64,000 nt of DNA from the NCBI GenBank assembly GCA_040757085.1, contig JBFLXJ010000006.1:1-64000 (forward strand). The letters are read 5' to 3'. The translations under genes were made by a program, and so were the position numbers. Source of the stretch: Bacillota bacterium. Its GTDB lineage: Bacteria > Bacillota > Sulfobacillia > JACIYH01. Every line of letters begins with the position of its first letter. Within the stretch, counting starts at the first letter, position 1. Of this stretch, positions 8,023 through 16,149 are shown one piece after another. The notes beneath the pieces were generated by a model, which worked only from the letters and a program-made list of their open reading frames with translations, was not told where the DNA came from and did no database searches.

Positions 8023-9957
8023 GTGACCGGTTACCACGGGCGGTACCTGGAAGTGGACCTGACCCGCGGACAGGTGGAGGTTCGTGCCTGGCCGTCAAGC
8101 TGGGCGGAGCGGTTCGTGGGAGGAAGTGGGCTGGGGGCGTGGCTCATTTACCAGGAGCTGGGGTCTGCCCTGGCCGGGCTGCATCCCCTGGAGGCGGCTT
8201 CTCCCCTGGTCTTCGCCACCGGCCCGCTCACCGGGAGCGGGCTCCCCGGCACGGCACGATCGGTGGTGTGCGCCCTGTCGCCCCTCACGGGGATCTGGGG
8301 GGAGGCCAACGCCGGCGGCAACTTCGGTCCTGCGCTCAGGTGGGCGGGGTGGGACGGTATCCTGATCCGGGGGCGGGCGGTGCGGCCCTGCTGGCTGGAG
8401 ATCACGGACCGAGGTGCCCAAATCCACCCCGGCGAGGATTTGTGGGGCCGGGACACTTACGAGACAACTTTGGCCCTGCTAGAGCGAGCCCCGCGGGGGT
8501 CGCTTGCCGCGGTGGGGTGTATCGGTCCCGCGGGGGAACGGCGGGCTCCCCTGGCGGCCATCATCCACAACCGGGGCCATGCCTTCGGCCGCACCGGCAT
8601 GGGGGCGGTCATGGGGAGCAAGAACCTGAAGGCCATCGCCGTGTGGGGCAGGACCCCGCCCCCGGTCGCCGATCCTGCCCTGTTCCGCGAAGTGCGGACC
8701 CGCATGCTGGAGAAGATCAGGGAGCACATTGTCACCCAGTCCCTTTCGTTCGCGGGCACCGCCAGTTCCATTGACCTGTCCAGCCTGAGCGGGGATTTGC
8801 CCGTACGCAACTGGTCCCGTCCCACCTGGGCGGGTGTGGAGGCCATAAATGCCACCAGTTACGAGTCCATCCTGGTGGGCAAGGAGAGTTGCTTCGGCTG
8901 CCCGGTGGGGTGCAAGCGCCGGGTGCGCGTGGGGCCGCCACAACCGGGACGACCCGGGGGCCCGTGGCAGGCGGAGGGGCCGGGGCCCGAGTACGAGACA
9001 CTGGCTGCGCTGGGAAGCCTGCTGGAGGTCGGCGACCTGGGTGCCATCGCCTGCGCCAACGAACTGTGTAACCGGGCGGGGCTGGACACCATCAGCCTGG
9101 GTGCCACGCTAGCCATGGCCACGGAGCTGGACGAGGTGGGGCTGCTCCCCCCGGAGATGACGGGGGGCCTCCGGTTGCGCTGGGGTGACGCCGCCGCCAT
9201 GGTGGAGGCGGTGCGCAGGGCGGCCGGGGGGGAGGGGCTGGGGAGATGGCTGGAGCAGGGGACGCGACGGCTGGCGGCCGCCCTGCTCGACCACCACGGC
9301 GGCCGGGGGGACGGGGTGGCGGCGGTCATCGGGGAGGCCGCCGTGCATGTCAAGGGGCTGGAAGTCCCCATGCACGACCCCCGGGCCAACCACGGCATGG
9401 CCCTGGCGTACGCCACCTCGTACCGCGGAGCCTGCCACGTTTCGGAGATCAACTACTTCCTGGAGCAGGGTGCCGCCACCATGCCCGGGCTCGGACTGGG
9501 AGAGCCTCTCCCCGGGCCGTCCGCCGGGGGCAAGGCTCCGGTGGTGGTGGCGGCACAGGACTTCACGGGATTGGCCTGCAACTGCCTGCTGTTCTGTTAC
9601 TTCATCCTGGTAGCCCTGGACGACACCGATGTTTGCCAGGCCGTGGAAGCCGTCACCGGTAGGGCGTGGACCGTGGGTGCATTGCGGGAAGCCGGGGAAC
9701 GGGTCTGGATGCTGAAACGGTTGATCAACACGGCTCGGGGCGTTACCCGCCGGGACGATCGCCTCCCGGCCCGGTTGCTGAGGGCGTTCGACGAGGGGCC
9801 CGTGGCGGGGTCAAGCCCCGACCTGGAGTCCATGCTCGATGAGTTTTACCGCCTGCGCGGCCTTGACGAGCAGGGGATACCCCGTCCCGAGACCCTGGCT
9901 CGCCTGGGCCTGGCCCTGGCCGGCCTTGGGCGGGCGGGGAGTCCGGAGGAGCGTTAG
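8023..9957 (+). CDS. Aldehyde:ferredoxin oxidoreductase family (first copy)
   Basis: A 644-residue tungstopterin enzyme that oxidises aldehydes to acids with ferredoxin, or the reverse. The N-terminal domain carries FVGGSGLGAWL and ATGPLTGSGLPGTARS and then GMGAVMGSKNLKAIAV. The [4Fe-4S] ligands are Cys290, Cys293, Cys297 and Cys519 or Cys521, close to the 288/291/295/494 set of Pyrococcus AOR. I chose the GTG at 8023 because GGAGG at 8010-8014 is spaced correctly from it; the GTG at 8014 overlaps that site. No dedicated ferredoxin gene is adjacent, unlike the second copy at 16146. It overlaps the convergent Ldh_2 gene by 4 bp. Confidence 0.93.
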   Translation: MTGYHGRYLEVDLTRGQVEVRAWPSSWAERFVGGSGLGAWLIYQELGSALAGLHPLEAASPLVFATGPLTGSGLPGTARSVVCALSPLTGIWGEANAGGNFGPALRWAGWDGILIRGRAVRPCWLEITDRGAQIHPGEDLWGRDTYETTLALLERAPRGSLAAVGCIGPAGERRAPLAAIIHNRGHAFGRTGMGAVMGSKNLKAIAVWGRTPPPVADPALFREVRTRMLEKIREHIVTQSLSFAGTASSIDLSSLSGDLPVRNWSRPTWAGVEAINATSYESILVGKESCFGCPVGCKRRVRVGPPQPGRPGGPWQAEGPGPEYETLAALGSLLEVGDLGAIACANELCNRAGLDTISLGATLAMATELDEVGLLPPEMTGGLRLRWGDAAAMVEAVRRAAGGEGLGRWLEQGTRRLAAALLDHHGGRGDGVAAVIGEAAVHVKGLEVPMHDPRANHGMALAYATSYRGACHVSEINYFLEQGAATMPGLGLGEPLPGPSAGGKAPVVVAAQDFTGLACNCLLFCYFILVALDDTDVCQAVEAVTGRAWTVGALREAGERVWMLKRLINTARGVTRRDDRLPARLLRAFDEGPVAGSSPDLESMLDEFYRLRGLDEQGIPRPETLARLGLALAGLGRAGSPEER

Positions 9958-11054
9958 AAGGGGAAGGGCCAGGGGACGCCCAGTTCGCGGCAGTTGTTCC
10001 TGATCTCCTCCAGCACCACCGCGTTAACCGGGATGCCCTCGCGGGCCCTTTCCTCCTCCGCCTCGAATTCTTTCTCTCCCGCCAGGTAGATGCGGTCCTG
10101 GCCTTCCTCCTTCGGGGAGTTCTTGAGTTCGCGGATGAATTGATCCAGGCGGGCCTTGAACTGGGCCGGGGGCATGATGGCGTCTATCTTGATGGCGGCG
10201 AAGAAGTGGCCCACGTTCGACGGCCGTCCCTGGGGATCACCGGGCGGAAAGACGTGGGTGAGGAAACCGGCTCCCGATAGCACTCCGCACAGGATGTCCA
10301 CCACGCTGGCCAGGCCGTATCCCTTGTAACCCGATGTTTCCGCCGGCCCTCCCAGAGGGAAAAGCCCGCCCCCGTGCAGGATGCGGTCGGGATTGTCGGT
10401 GGGTTTGCCCGCTTCGTCCGCTCCCCAGTGGGGCGGCACCTTATCCCGGCGCCGGCTGTACACTTCTATGCGACCGATGGGCACCACGCTGGTCGCCATG
10501 TCCAGCACGAAGGGGCGCTCCTCCCCGGCTGGGGCAGCCACGCTGATGGCGTTGGTGCCGATGATCCTCTTGCGCCCGTAGGTGGGGATCACCAGGGGCT
10601 GGCTGTTGGTCAGGGAGATGCCGATCATGTCGTGGGGCAGGGCCATCATGGCATAGTAACCGGCGATCCCGTAGTGGTTACTGTTGCGCACCAGGACGGC
10701 TGCCATCCCCACTTCCGCGGCCATCTCCAGGCACATGCGCATGGCGTGCACCCCAGCAACCTGGCCCATGCCGTTGTTGGCGTCCAGCACCGCCAGCCCC
10801 GCGCTGCGTTGTACCACCGTCACCTCTGTGCGGGGGTTTATCCGTCCAACCCGCAACCGGTTCAGGTAGTACGTATTCAGCCTTTGCACCCCATGGGATT
10901 CGATCCCCCGCAGATCCGCCCGGACCAGGACGTCAGCTATGATTTCCGCCTGGTCGGGGGGGACGTCGACCCGCTCCAGGATGCGGGCGACCAAGTCCTT
11001 CATCACCTGTGCGTCGACCCTGATGTATACGGGCTGGCTGGCTCCTTCGGCCAC
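9954..11054 (-). CDS. Malate/L-lactate dehydrogenase (Ldh_2) family oxidoreductase
   Basis: A 366-residue NAD(P)-dependent 2-hydroxyacid dehydrogenase of the family that includes malate, sulfolactate and ureidoglycolate dehydrogenases, unrelated to classical LDH. Recognisable are RGIESHGVQRL with the catalytic His, the NSNHYGIAGYYAM segment, TNSQPLVIPTYGRKRIIGTN and the late SGYKGYGLA motif. The start is GTG at 11054 with GGGGAGG seven bases upstream. Its stop overlaps that of the AOR gene tail to tail. The substrate cannot be told from sequence. It lies upstream of the Ni/Co transporter genes on the same strand but separated by about 90 bp, so co-expression is uncertain. Confidence 0.88.
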   Translation of the reverse strand: MAEGASQPVYIRVDAQVMKDLVARILERVDVPPDQAEIIADVLVRADLRGIESHGVQRLNTYYLNRLRVGRINPRTEVTVVQRSAGLAVLDANNGMGQVAGVHAMRMCLEMAAEVGMAAVLVRNSNHYGIAGYYAMMALPHDMIGISLTNSQPLVIPTYGRKRIIGTNAISVAAPAGEERPFVLDMATSVVPIGRIEVYSRRRDKVPPHWGADEAGKPTDNPDRILHGGGLFPLGGPAETSGYKGYGLASVVDILCGVLSGAGFLTHVFPPGDPQGRPSNVGHFFAAIKIDAIMPPAQFKARLDQFIRELKNSPKEEGQDRIYLAGEKEFEAEEERAREGIPVNAVVLEEIRNNCRELGVPWPFPF

Positions 11055-11140
11055 TGGTTTCGCCTCCCCTTACCGCGTTTGCTTTGGTTTTCGACACGGC
11101 CCCCGTTTCTCCTACCGGAAATGGCAGGGGCCGGCAACCG

Positions 11141-11449
11141 TCAGCAATGCCGGCCAGTACGATGGACCACGACCCGGGACAGCCACCACACCGCTGCGAA
11201 GGTCACCAGCACCCCGAGCAGGCCAGCGAGGGCCGTACTTGCGCCGCCCGGTACGCCCGGCAGGGAGTAGTCGGGGATCGGTGCCTGCAGCATGGTGATA
11301 GCTCTTCCCAAGAAGGCACAGTCCTCTGCCACCCGCTCCAGGCCGTCCGGCCAGGGGCACGCGATGGGCGCCAGCAGCAGGGCTACCAGGATGGCTGCGG
11401 CCAGGATCCACCAGTGCGTTTTTTCTGCCCCTTGATAGGAGTGCGTCAT
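11141..11449 (-). CDS. cbiN: CbiN-like PDGLE domain protein of a Ni/Co ECF transporter
   Basis: A 102-residue protein with two membrane helices, one near residues 12-28 and one near the C terminus, and an external loop holding PWPDGLERVAED. This is the PDGLE motif of CbiN/NikN-type accessory subunits, which touch CbiM and complete metal uptake. Its ATG overlaps the cbiM stop by 4 bp (ATGA-type coupling), so it is translated together with cbiM. The family splits into Co- and Ni-specific branches that I cannot separate here. Confidence 0.85.
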   Translation of the reverse strand: MTHSYQGAEKTHWWILAAAILVALLLAPIACPWPDGLERVAEDCAFLGRAITMLQAPIPDYSLPGVPGGASTALAGLLGVLVTFAAVWWLSRVVVHRTGRHC

Positions 11450-12093
11450 GACCGTATCCCTCCTGCCGCGGTTTCAGGTAGGCCGAGCAGAGCCGGGCGG
11501 ACGCGCGCCACGTAGGCCAGGACCGCCGTGGTGATGATCCCCTCGCCCAGCCCGATGAGGGCGTGCCACGACGCCATGGCCGGAACGGCCACCCGCAGCG
11601 GCACGGTGCCCGCTATGCCGAGTTCCAGGGCAGCGGCCAGTGCTGCTACCAGCACCGACAACCAGCTGGCCAGGAAAGCCGCTACCGGGTGGAATCCGGC
11701 GCCCCGTCGCAGCATCCGGTAGGTCAGGTGGGCGGTAAGGGTTCCTATCACCGCCATGTTGAAGACGTTTGCCCCGAGGGCGGTGACGCCTCCATCACCG
11801 AACAGCAACGCCTGGATTATCAGAACCGCCGTGAGGCTCAGGCTAGCCGCCCAAGGCCCGAAGAGGATAGTGATCAGGGCCCCTCCCAGCAGATGCCCCG
11901 AGGTGCCGCCCGCGATAGGGAAATTCACCATTTGGGCCGCAAAAACGAACGCGGACATGGCGGCCAGCACCGGGACCTGGCGTTCTTCCAGCTCCCTGCT
12001 CAGGCGCGAGGCTGCGTATCCCACGGCTCCCGCGCTCGCTACCGCTGTGCCGACCAGGGTCTTGGGGTCCAGAAAGCCGTCCGGAATGTGCAT
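11446..12093 (-). CDS. cbiM: CbiM Ni/Co ECF transporter substrate-binding membrane protein
   Basis: A 215-residue integral membrane S-component. The N terminus MHIPDGFL supplies the N-terminal amino group and His2 that coordinate Co2+ or Ni2+ in this family. The conserved MVNFPIAGGTSGHLLGGALI and later NVFNMAVIG segments are present. GGAGG precedes the ATG. The first 55 bp overlap the 3' end of the CbiQ-CbiO gene, so the three-gene unit 13610-11141 is tightly packed and read in the minus direction. The metal would go to a nickel enzyme or cobalamin synthesis; neither pathway is in the window. Confidence 0.92.
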   Translation of the reverse strand: MHIPDGFLDPKTLVGTAVASAGAVGYAASRLSRELEERQVPVLAAMSAFVFAAQMVNFPIAGGTSGHLLGGALITILFGPWAASLSLTAVLIIQALLFGDGGVTALGANVFNMAVIGTLTAHLTYRMLRRGAGFHPVAAFLASWLSVLVAALAAALELGIAGTVPLRVAVPAMASWHALIGLGEGIITTAVLAYVARVRPALLGLPETAAGGIRS

Positions 12094-13610
12094 CTTTTCG
12101 CCTCCTCGTCGAGGAAGTTGCCGGGGTCGATTCCGGGTGGTGTCAGAGTAACCGCCCAGGGCATGCGCAGCCGGGCACGCTCCACCAGGTTCGCATCTGC
12201 CAGCAGGCCGGGCGTGCCCGCCGCCAGTACCTCACCTCCTTCCAGCACCAGGATGCGGTCTGCCCAGGCCGCGGCCAGGTCCACGTCGTGGGTGGCCAGG
12301 ATGATGGTCTTGCCCGCGGCGCTCAGCGCCTCCAGGAAAGCCACCAGCTCAGTCTGGGTGGCGGGATCCAGGAAGGCGGTGGGTTCGTCCAGCACCAGGA
12401 TGGGGGGATCCATGGCGAGCACTCCCGCCAGGGCCACCCGGCGCTTCTGACCCAGCGATAGGTCCTGGACCGGTCGCTCGGCCAGGTGACTTATCCCCAG
12501 CTGGTCGAGGGCGCGCGCCACCGCCTCGGCCACGCGGGCGGGAGGCCAGCCCAGTTGCAGAGGGCCGAAGGCCACGTCGTCGGCCACCGTGGGGGCGATC
12601 ACCTGGTCGTCAGGATCCTGGAAGACAAAGCCCACCTGGGTCCTGGCCCAGTGGGAAGCTTCCCGGTCGAGGCGGCGTCCCCGTATGCGCACTTCACCGC
12701 GACCGGGCGAGAGCAAGCCGTTCAGGTGAAAGAGCAGGGTAGACTTGCCCGCTCCGTTGGGGCCCAGGATCGCCAGCCGGCTGCCCGGGCCCACGGTGAG
12801 GGATATCCCCTTGAGGACGAGCGGGCCGCCCGGGTAGGAAAACCAGAGATCCCGCACCTCCACCGCCATCTCACCCACCGCCACGGCTTCCTCCCCGCGG
12901 TGTGCGCTTTGCCTCTCCTCACCTGTGCGGGGACGGGGTACGGGTGGCACCTCACCCGGCAGGGGTCCTCCTGACCTGTACCCGCGCGCCACCATGGCCT
13001 GGTGGACCCGCTCCCCGCGATCCAGTGTGCGGAGCAGCGAGGCTCCGAGCAAACGTCCCAGCGTCCCCGCCGTGCGGGGATGGAGCACACTGCCCAGGTG
13101 GAACGCGCGGCAACCGAGAGCCCGCTGCATGCGCAGGATTTCGTGATGCACGAGGTCACCGTAGCGAACAGTACTGGCGATCAGGCTGGTGAGTACAGGG
13201 GGAACGCCCAGGTGGCGGAGGGTGCGCAGGATGCCCGTCCAGCCCACGATGCTGACCAGCAGCATCACAGCCAGGAGGGCGGAAACCATGCGCAGGGAGA
13301 GGATCAGCCCCTGGCCAAGCCCGGGAAGGGAGAAGTGCAGCAACGGGAATCGCACCTGCAGCGGGGCCACGAACGGGGGTGGTCCGGTGAGCCCCAGTAC
13401 CGCCGTGGTCGTGGCCCCCAGCAGAAGGGGGTATGCCAGCCGCCCCGTCAGGCACCGCCAGGAAAGGCCCCGCCACCGGCAGGCGGCCACGAGAAGGAGG
13501 GCCGCTCCTCCCAGCAACCCGGCATGATCCAGGTTCACCAGCACAACTATCAAGGCCAGGAAACCGGCTACCGGAATATTGCTTCGCGCCAGCCCGGGGA
13601 CCCCGACCAT
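12039..13610 (-). CDS. CbiQ-CbiO fusion: energy-coupling permease joined to ATPase
   Basis: A 523-residue single polypeptide carrying both coupling components. Residues 1-213 are CbiQ/EcfT: several helices and the two coupling helices with [10 protein letters not shown] and [11 protein letters not shown] (AxxxARG). A charged linker follows (about 214-247). Residues 248-490 are CbiO/EcfA: Walker [10 protein letters not shown] at 283-291, Q-loop [10 protein letters not shown], signature [13 protein letters not shown], Walker [13 protein letters not shown] and ATHDVD. In most genomes these are two genes, and normally two ATPase domains serve one T component. The ATG at 13610 has GGTGAGGG upstream. 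No internal stop or frameshift separates the domains. Confidence 0.9.
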   Translation of the reverse strand: MVGVPGLARSNIPVAGFLALIVVLVNLDHAGLLGGAALLLVAACRWRGLSWRCLTGRLAYPLLLGATTTAVLGLTGPPPFVAPLQVRFPLLHFSLPGLGQGLILSLRMVSALLAVMLLVSIVGWTGILRTLRHLGVPPVLTSLIASTVRYGDLVHHEILRMQRALGCRAFHLGSVLHPRTAGTLGRLLGASLLRTLDRGERVHQAMVARGYRSGGPLPGEVPPVPRPRTGEERQSAHRGEEAVAVGEMAVEVRDLWFSYPGGPLVLKGISLTVGPGSRLAILGPNGAGKSTLLFHLNGLLSPGRGEVRIRGRRLDREASHWARTQVGFVFQDPDDQVIAPTVADDVAFGPLQLGWPPARVAEAVARALDQLGISHLAERPVQDLSLGQKRRVALAGVLAMDPPILVLDEPTAFLDPATQTELVAFLEALSAAGKTIILATHDVDLAAAWADRILVLEGGEVLAAGTPGLLADANLVERARLRMPWAVTLTPPGIDPGNFLDEEAKRCTFRTAFWTPRPWSAQR

Positions 13611-13661
13611 ACCCTCACCGCCACCCGTATTGTAGCACGAACTTCCGGATGGTGCCACGTG

Positions 13662-13688
13662 CCTTGACGCCTCGCCCCTTGACGCCTC
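13662..13688. repeat. 12-bp direct repeat upstream of the cbiQO start
   Basis: CCTTGACGCCTC occurs at 13662-13673 and again at 13677-13688, a 15-bp period, in the spacer between cbiQO and the divergent subtilase gene. It may be a regulator site, for example for metal-responsive control. I could not match it to NikR, a cobalamin riboswitch or the NiCo riboswitch. Confidence 0.35.
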
Positions 13689-13852
13689 CTGAGCTGTGTT
13701 GCTCGTCCGCCGGCATATGGAGTGGTTTCTGCCACGGGGGAGGAATAATCTGGAGTATCAGCGAAGTATCAATCACCGATTGTGGGGTTGCCCTGAGCTT
13801 TCCCTCGCAGTTCGGGGGTAATCTGTCCATGCTAGATGGGAGGTGGCGAGAC

Positions 13853-15043
13853 ATGAGGCGCCCAGTGTGGTTGCTGGTCCTTGTCCTGCTTATGTGCGGC
13901 GTGTTCGTGGGCGGCGGGTGGGTGGCGGCTGCAACTCCGAGGGCCGCTTCTCCAGGGGCCGAGGGCCACCGGTACATCGTGGTGTTCCGGCCCGGGGTGC
14001 CCGCCGGAGAACAGCTGGCCGTGGCCCACCAGCACGGGGCCCGAGTTATCCACCGGTTGTGGGTGGTGAATGCCCTGGCCGTGGAATTCCCCTCCGTGGT
14101 CCCGCGCGCCCTGGCTTCCCATCCCTGGGTAGCCCGCGTGGAGGAGGATGCGCGGGCCTTTGCCCTGGCGCGCAAGCCACCGGCCCAGCCCGCGCAGCAA
14201 CTGCCGTGGGGAGTGGACCGCATCGATGCCGACCTGGCCTGGGCATCCTCGCGGGGCACGGGCGTCAAGGTGGCGATAGTGGACACCGGGATCGACAAGG
14301 ATCATCCCGACCTGGTGGACAACTTGAAGGGTGGCTACCTGGCCATCCAGACCGGTGTGTACAAGAGGAAGGGCCCTGACGGGTGGGACGATGATAACGG
14401 GCACGGCACCCACGTGGCCGGCATCGTGGCAGCCGTGGACAATACCATCGGCGTGGTGGGAGTTGCCCCGGAGGCCTGGCTCTACGGCGTCAAGGTGTTG
14501 GATCGCACCGGCTCCGGGTACTACTCCGACATCATCGAGGGAATTCAGTGGTGCATCGACAACGGCATGCAGGTCATCAACATGAGCCTGGGGGGTTCCA
14601 CGGACAGCCCGGCCCTGCATGACGCGGTCATTGCCGCATACAACAGCGGCATCACCATAGTCTGCGCTGCGGGCAACTCCGGCCCCGAGGAAGACACGGT
14701 GGCCTACCCAGCCCGCTACCCCGAAGTGATCGCCGTGGCGGCCACGGCGGCAGATGACTCGGTGCCCGACTTCTCGAGCCGGGGGCCGGAGGTGGATATA
14801 GCCGCGCCGGGCGTGAGCATCCTGTCCACCTGGAACGATGGCGGGTACGCGACCGCGAGCGGCACTTCCATGGCCAGCCCCCATGTGGCGGGTACGGTGG
14901 CTCTCTACCTGGCAGCCCAGGGGCCGGCGTCTCCCGACCAGGTACGCCAGCATCTGATGGCAACTGCTGAACCTCTGCCCTATCCGTCTACCTGGGTGGG
15001 AGCGGGGCTGGTGGACGCCCAGGCTGCGGTGGGTTCCCGCTGA
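13853..15043 (+). CDS. Secreted subtilisin-like serine protease (S8)
   Basis: A 396-residue preproenzyme. Residues 1-25 form a signal peptide (MRRPVW then a leucine/valine-rich core, AAA near the end). An I9-type propeptide follows (HRYIVVFRPGV onward, about 40-110). The catalytic domain has Asp144 (AIVDTGID), His184 (HGTHVAG), oxyanion Asn275 (CAAGNSG) and Ser339 (GTSMASPH). It should be exported, cleave its own propeptide and degrade extracellular protein, feeding the peptide and oxoacid pathways encoded further right. Start is the ATG at 13853 with GGGAGG nine bases before it; the open frame upstream is in the promoter region. A strong hairpin follows the stop. Confidence 0.95.
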   Translation: MRRPVWLLVLVLLMCGVFVGGGWVAAATPRAASPGAEGHRYIVVFRPGVPAGEQLAVAHQHGARVIHRLWVVNALAVEFPSVVPRALASHPWVARVEEDARAFALARKPPAQPAQQLPWGVDRIDADLAWASSRGTGVKVAIVDTGIDKDHPDLVDNLKGGYLAIQTGVYKRKGPDGWDDDNGHGTHVAGIVAAVDNTIGVVGVAPEAWLYGVKVLDRTGSGYYSDIIEGIQWCIDNGMQVINMSLGGSTDSPALHDAVIAAYNSGITIVCAAGNSGPEEDTVAYPARYPEVIAVAATAADDSVPDFSSRGPEVDIAAPGVSILSTWNDGGYATASGTSMASPHVAGTVALYLAAQGPASPDQVRQHLMATAEPLPYPSTWVGAGLVDAQAAVGSR

Positions 15044-15075
15044 CGCGATGTCCTGACCTTGCTTTGCACGCTGGG

Positions 15076-15106
15076 CAGGATGGCGGCCTCGCTGGCCGCC
15101 ATCCTG
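15076..15106 (+). terminator. GC-rich terminator-like hairpin after the subtilase
   Basis: A perfect 13-bp stem (CAGGATGGCGGCC / GGCCGCCATCCTG) with a 5-base loop begins 32 bases after the protease stop. Only CTGCTTTC follows, so there is no real U-tract. Confidence 0.6.
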
Positions 15107-15222
15107 CTGCTTTCGGGGTGGCCATCCCAGGCGGCTGCCCATTTTTTCGACAAGGGTAATCCGCTGTGGTTGGCGAAAGTCTCTGCATGTTTCCCGCAGC
15201 GGCCCGGTCGGGAGGGTGTTCC

Positions 15223-16149
15223 ATGTACGACTTGCGGATAGTGGTTGAAGAAGTGAGGGGTTTTTGCGATATGCCCATGCGTCCCGGTGATTATTGCGAG
15301 CTCCGGGGCAGCCGCCTGTCGATTCCTGATGGGCGCTACTTTTGCATGTGGGCGCTGCAGAGCGTTCTCCCCCTGTTGCCGGTGAAGCAGCGGCGCATAG
15401 CCGAGGAAAACGACTGGATCCCCCGGACCTTCCGGGTGACCTGTCCGGATCCGGACGGTATGGTGATCCTCCGCATCGAGCAACTGGATGCCCGCGACCG
15501 GTCGCCCGTCGACCAACCGGGTGCACGGGGCGACTCGGCGGTCGAGCGACCGGCTCCAACTGGCCGGACGCTGGTCGAGCAGCCGAACGCGCGCCAGTGG
15601 ACTCCCGCCGAGGGGAACGAAAGGGGGCCGCTTCCCCGGATGCTGGTCAACAGCCGGATGTGTTCCGGCTGCCGGTCCTGTGAGCTGGCCTGCAGCTACA
15701 GGCACGAGGGAGTTTTTGCCCCTTCCCTCTCGCGTATCACGGTGAGAAAGGATGAGGTCGGGGGGGCGGACGAGCCCGTGGTGTGCCGTCAGTGCGGGGT
15801 GGCGCGGTGTGTGCAGGTGTGTCCCTGCGGTGCCCTGGCCCGCAACCCCCGGACGGGTGCGGTGCGGGTGGATGCCGGGTTGTGCATGCGGTGTGGAGAT
15901 TGCGTGGCGGCCTGTCCCTTCGGGGCCATCAGGATTCACCCCGACACCGCCCTTCCTCTCATCTGTGACCTGTGTGAGGGGGATCCTGCCTGTGTGGGCA
16001 GGTGCGCCACCGGGGCCCTGCGCTACGGCAGGGCAGGCGACCTCCGGCACGCGGCTGCGACCGGGCCGGGGGTGGCTGGTGAGGCGACTGCGGGTAGACG
16101 CAGGGACGGCGGTGCTGCTGAGTGCGAAGCCGGGGGTCAGGTGAAATGA
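15223..16149 (+). CDS. TIGR04076 domain fused to a four-cluster ferredoxin, AOR partner
   Basis: A 308-residue fusion. Residues 1-90 match the TIGR04076 family pattern: a short beta-strand start, GFCDMPMRPGDYCELRG, CMWALQSVLPLLP and TCPDPDGMVILRIEQL. A Pro/Arg-rich linker (about 90-140) leads to a DmsB/HycB-like ferredoxin with four cysteine sets: CSGCRSCELAC starting at Cys147, CRQCGVARCVQVCP, CMRCGDCVAACP and CDLCEGDPACVGRC. The ATG at 15223 has GGAGGG upstream; a longer frame starts at 15166 without a site. Its stop overlaps the AOR start (ATGA), so it is very likely the electron-carrying partner of that enzyme. The TIGR04076 function is unknown, and this fusion is unusual to me. Confidence 0.85.
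   Translation: MYDLRIVVEEVRGFCDMPMRPGDYCELRGSRLSIPDGRYFCMWALQSVLPLLPVKQRRIAEENDWIPRTFRVTCPDPDGMVILRIEQLDARDRSPVDQPGARGDSAVERPAPTGRTLVEQPNARQWTPAEGNERGPLPRMLVNSRMCSGCRSCELACSYRHEGVFAPSLSRITVRKDEVGGADEPVVCRQCGVARCVQVCPCGALARNPRTGAVRVDAGLCMRCGDCVAACPFGAIRIHPDTALPLICDLCEGDPACVGRCATGALRYGRAGDLRHAAATGPGVAGEATAGRRRDGGAAECEAGGQVK

Noticed and set aside
13611-13852. Cobalamin or NiCo riboswitch before cbiQO
   Set aside because: No B12-box-like sequence or the repeated GC-rich junctions of the NiCo element could be found.
15059-15241. 60-residue open frame after the subtilase
   Set aside because: It covers the terminator hairpin and the next gene's ribosome-binding site; the signal-peptide-like look comes from the hairpin sequence.
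13832-15559. 575-codon open frame on the minus strand
   Set aside because: Antisense to the subtilase, whose catalytic residues are intact.
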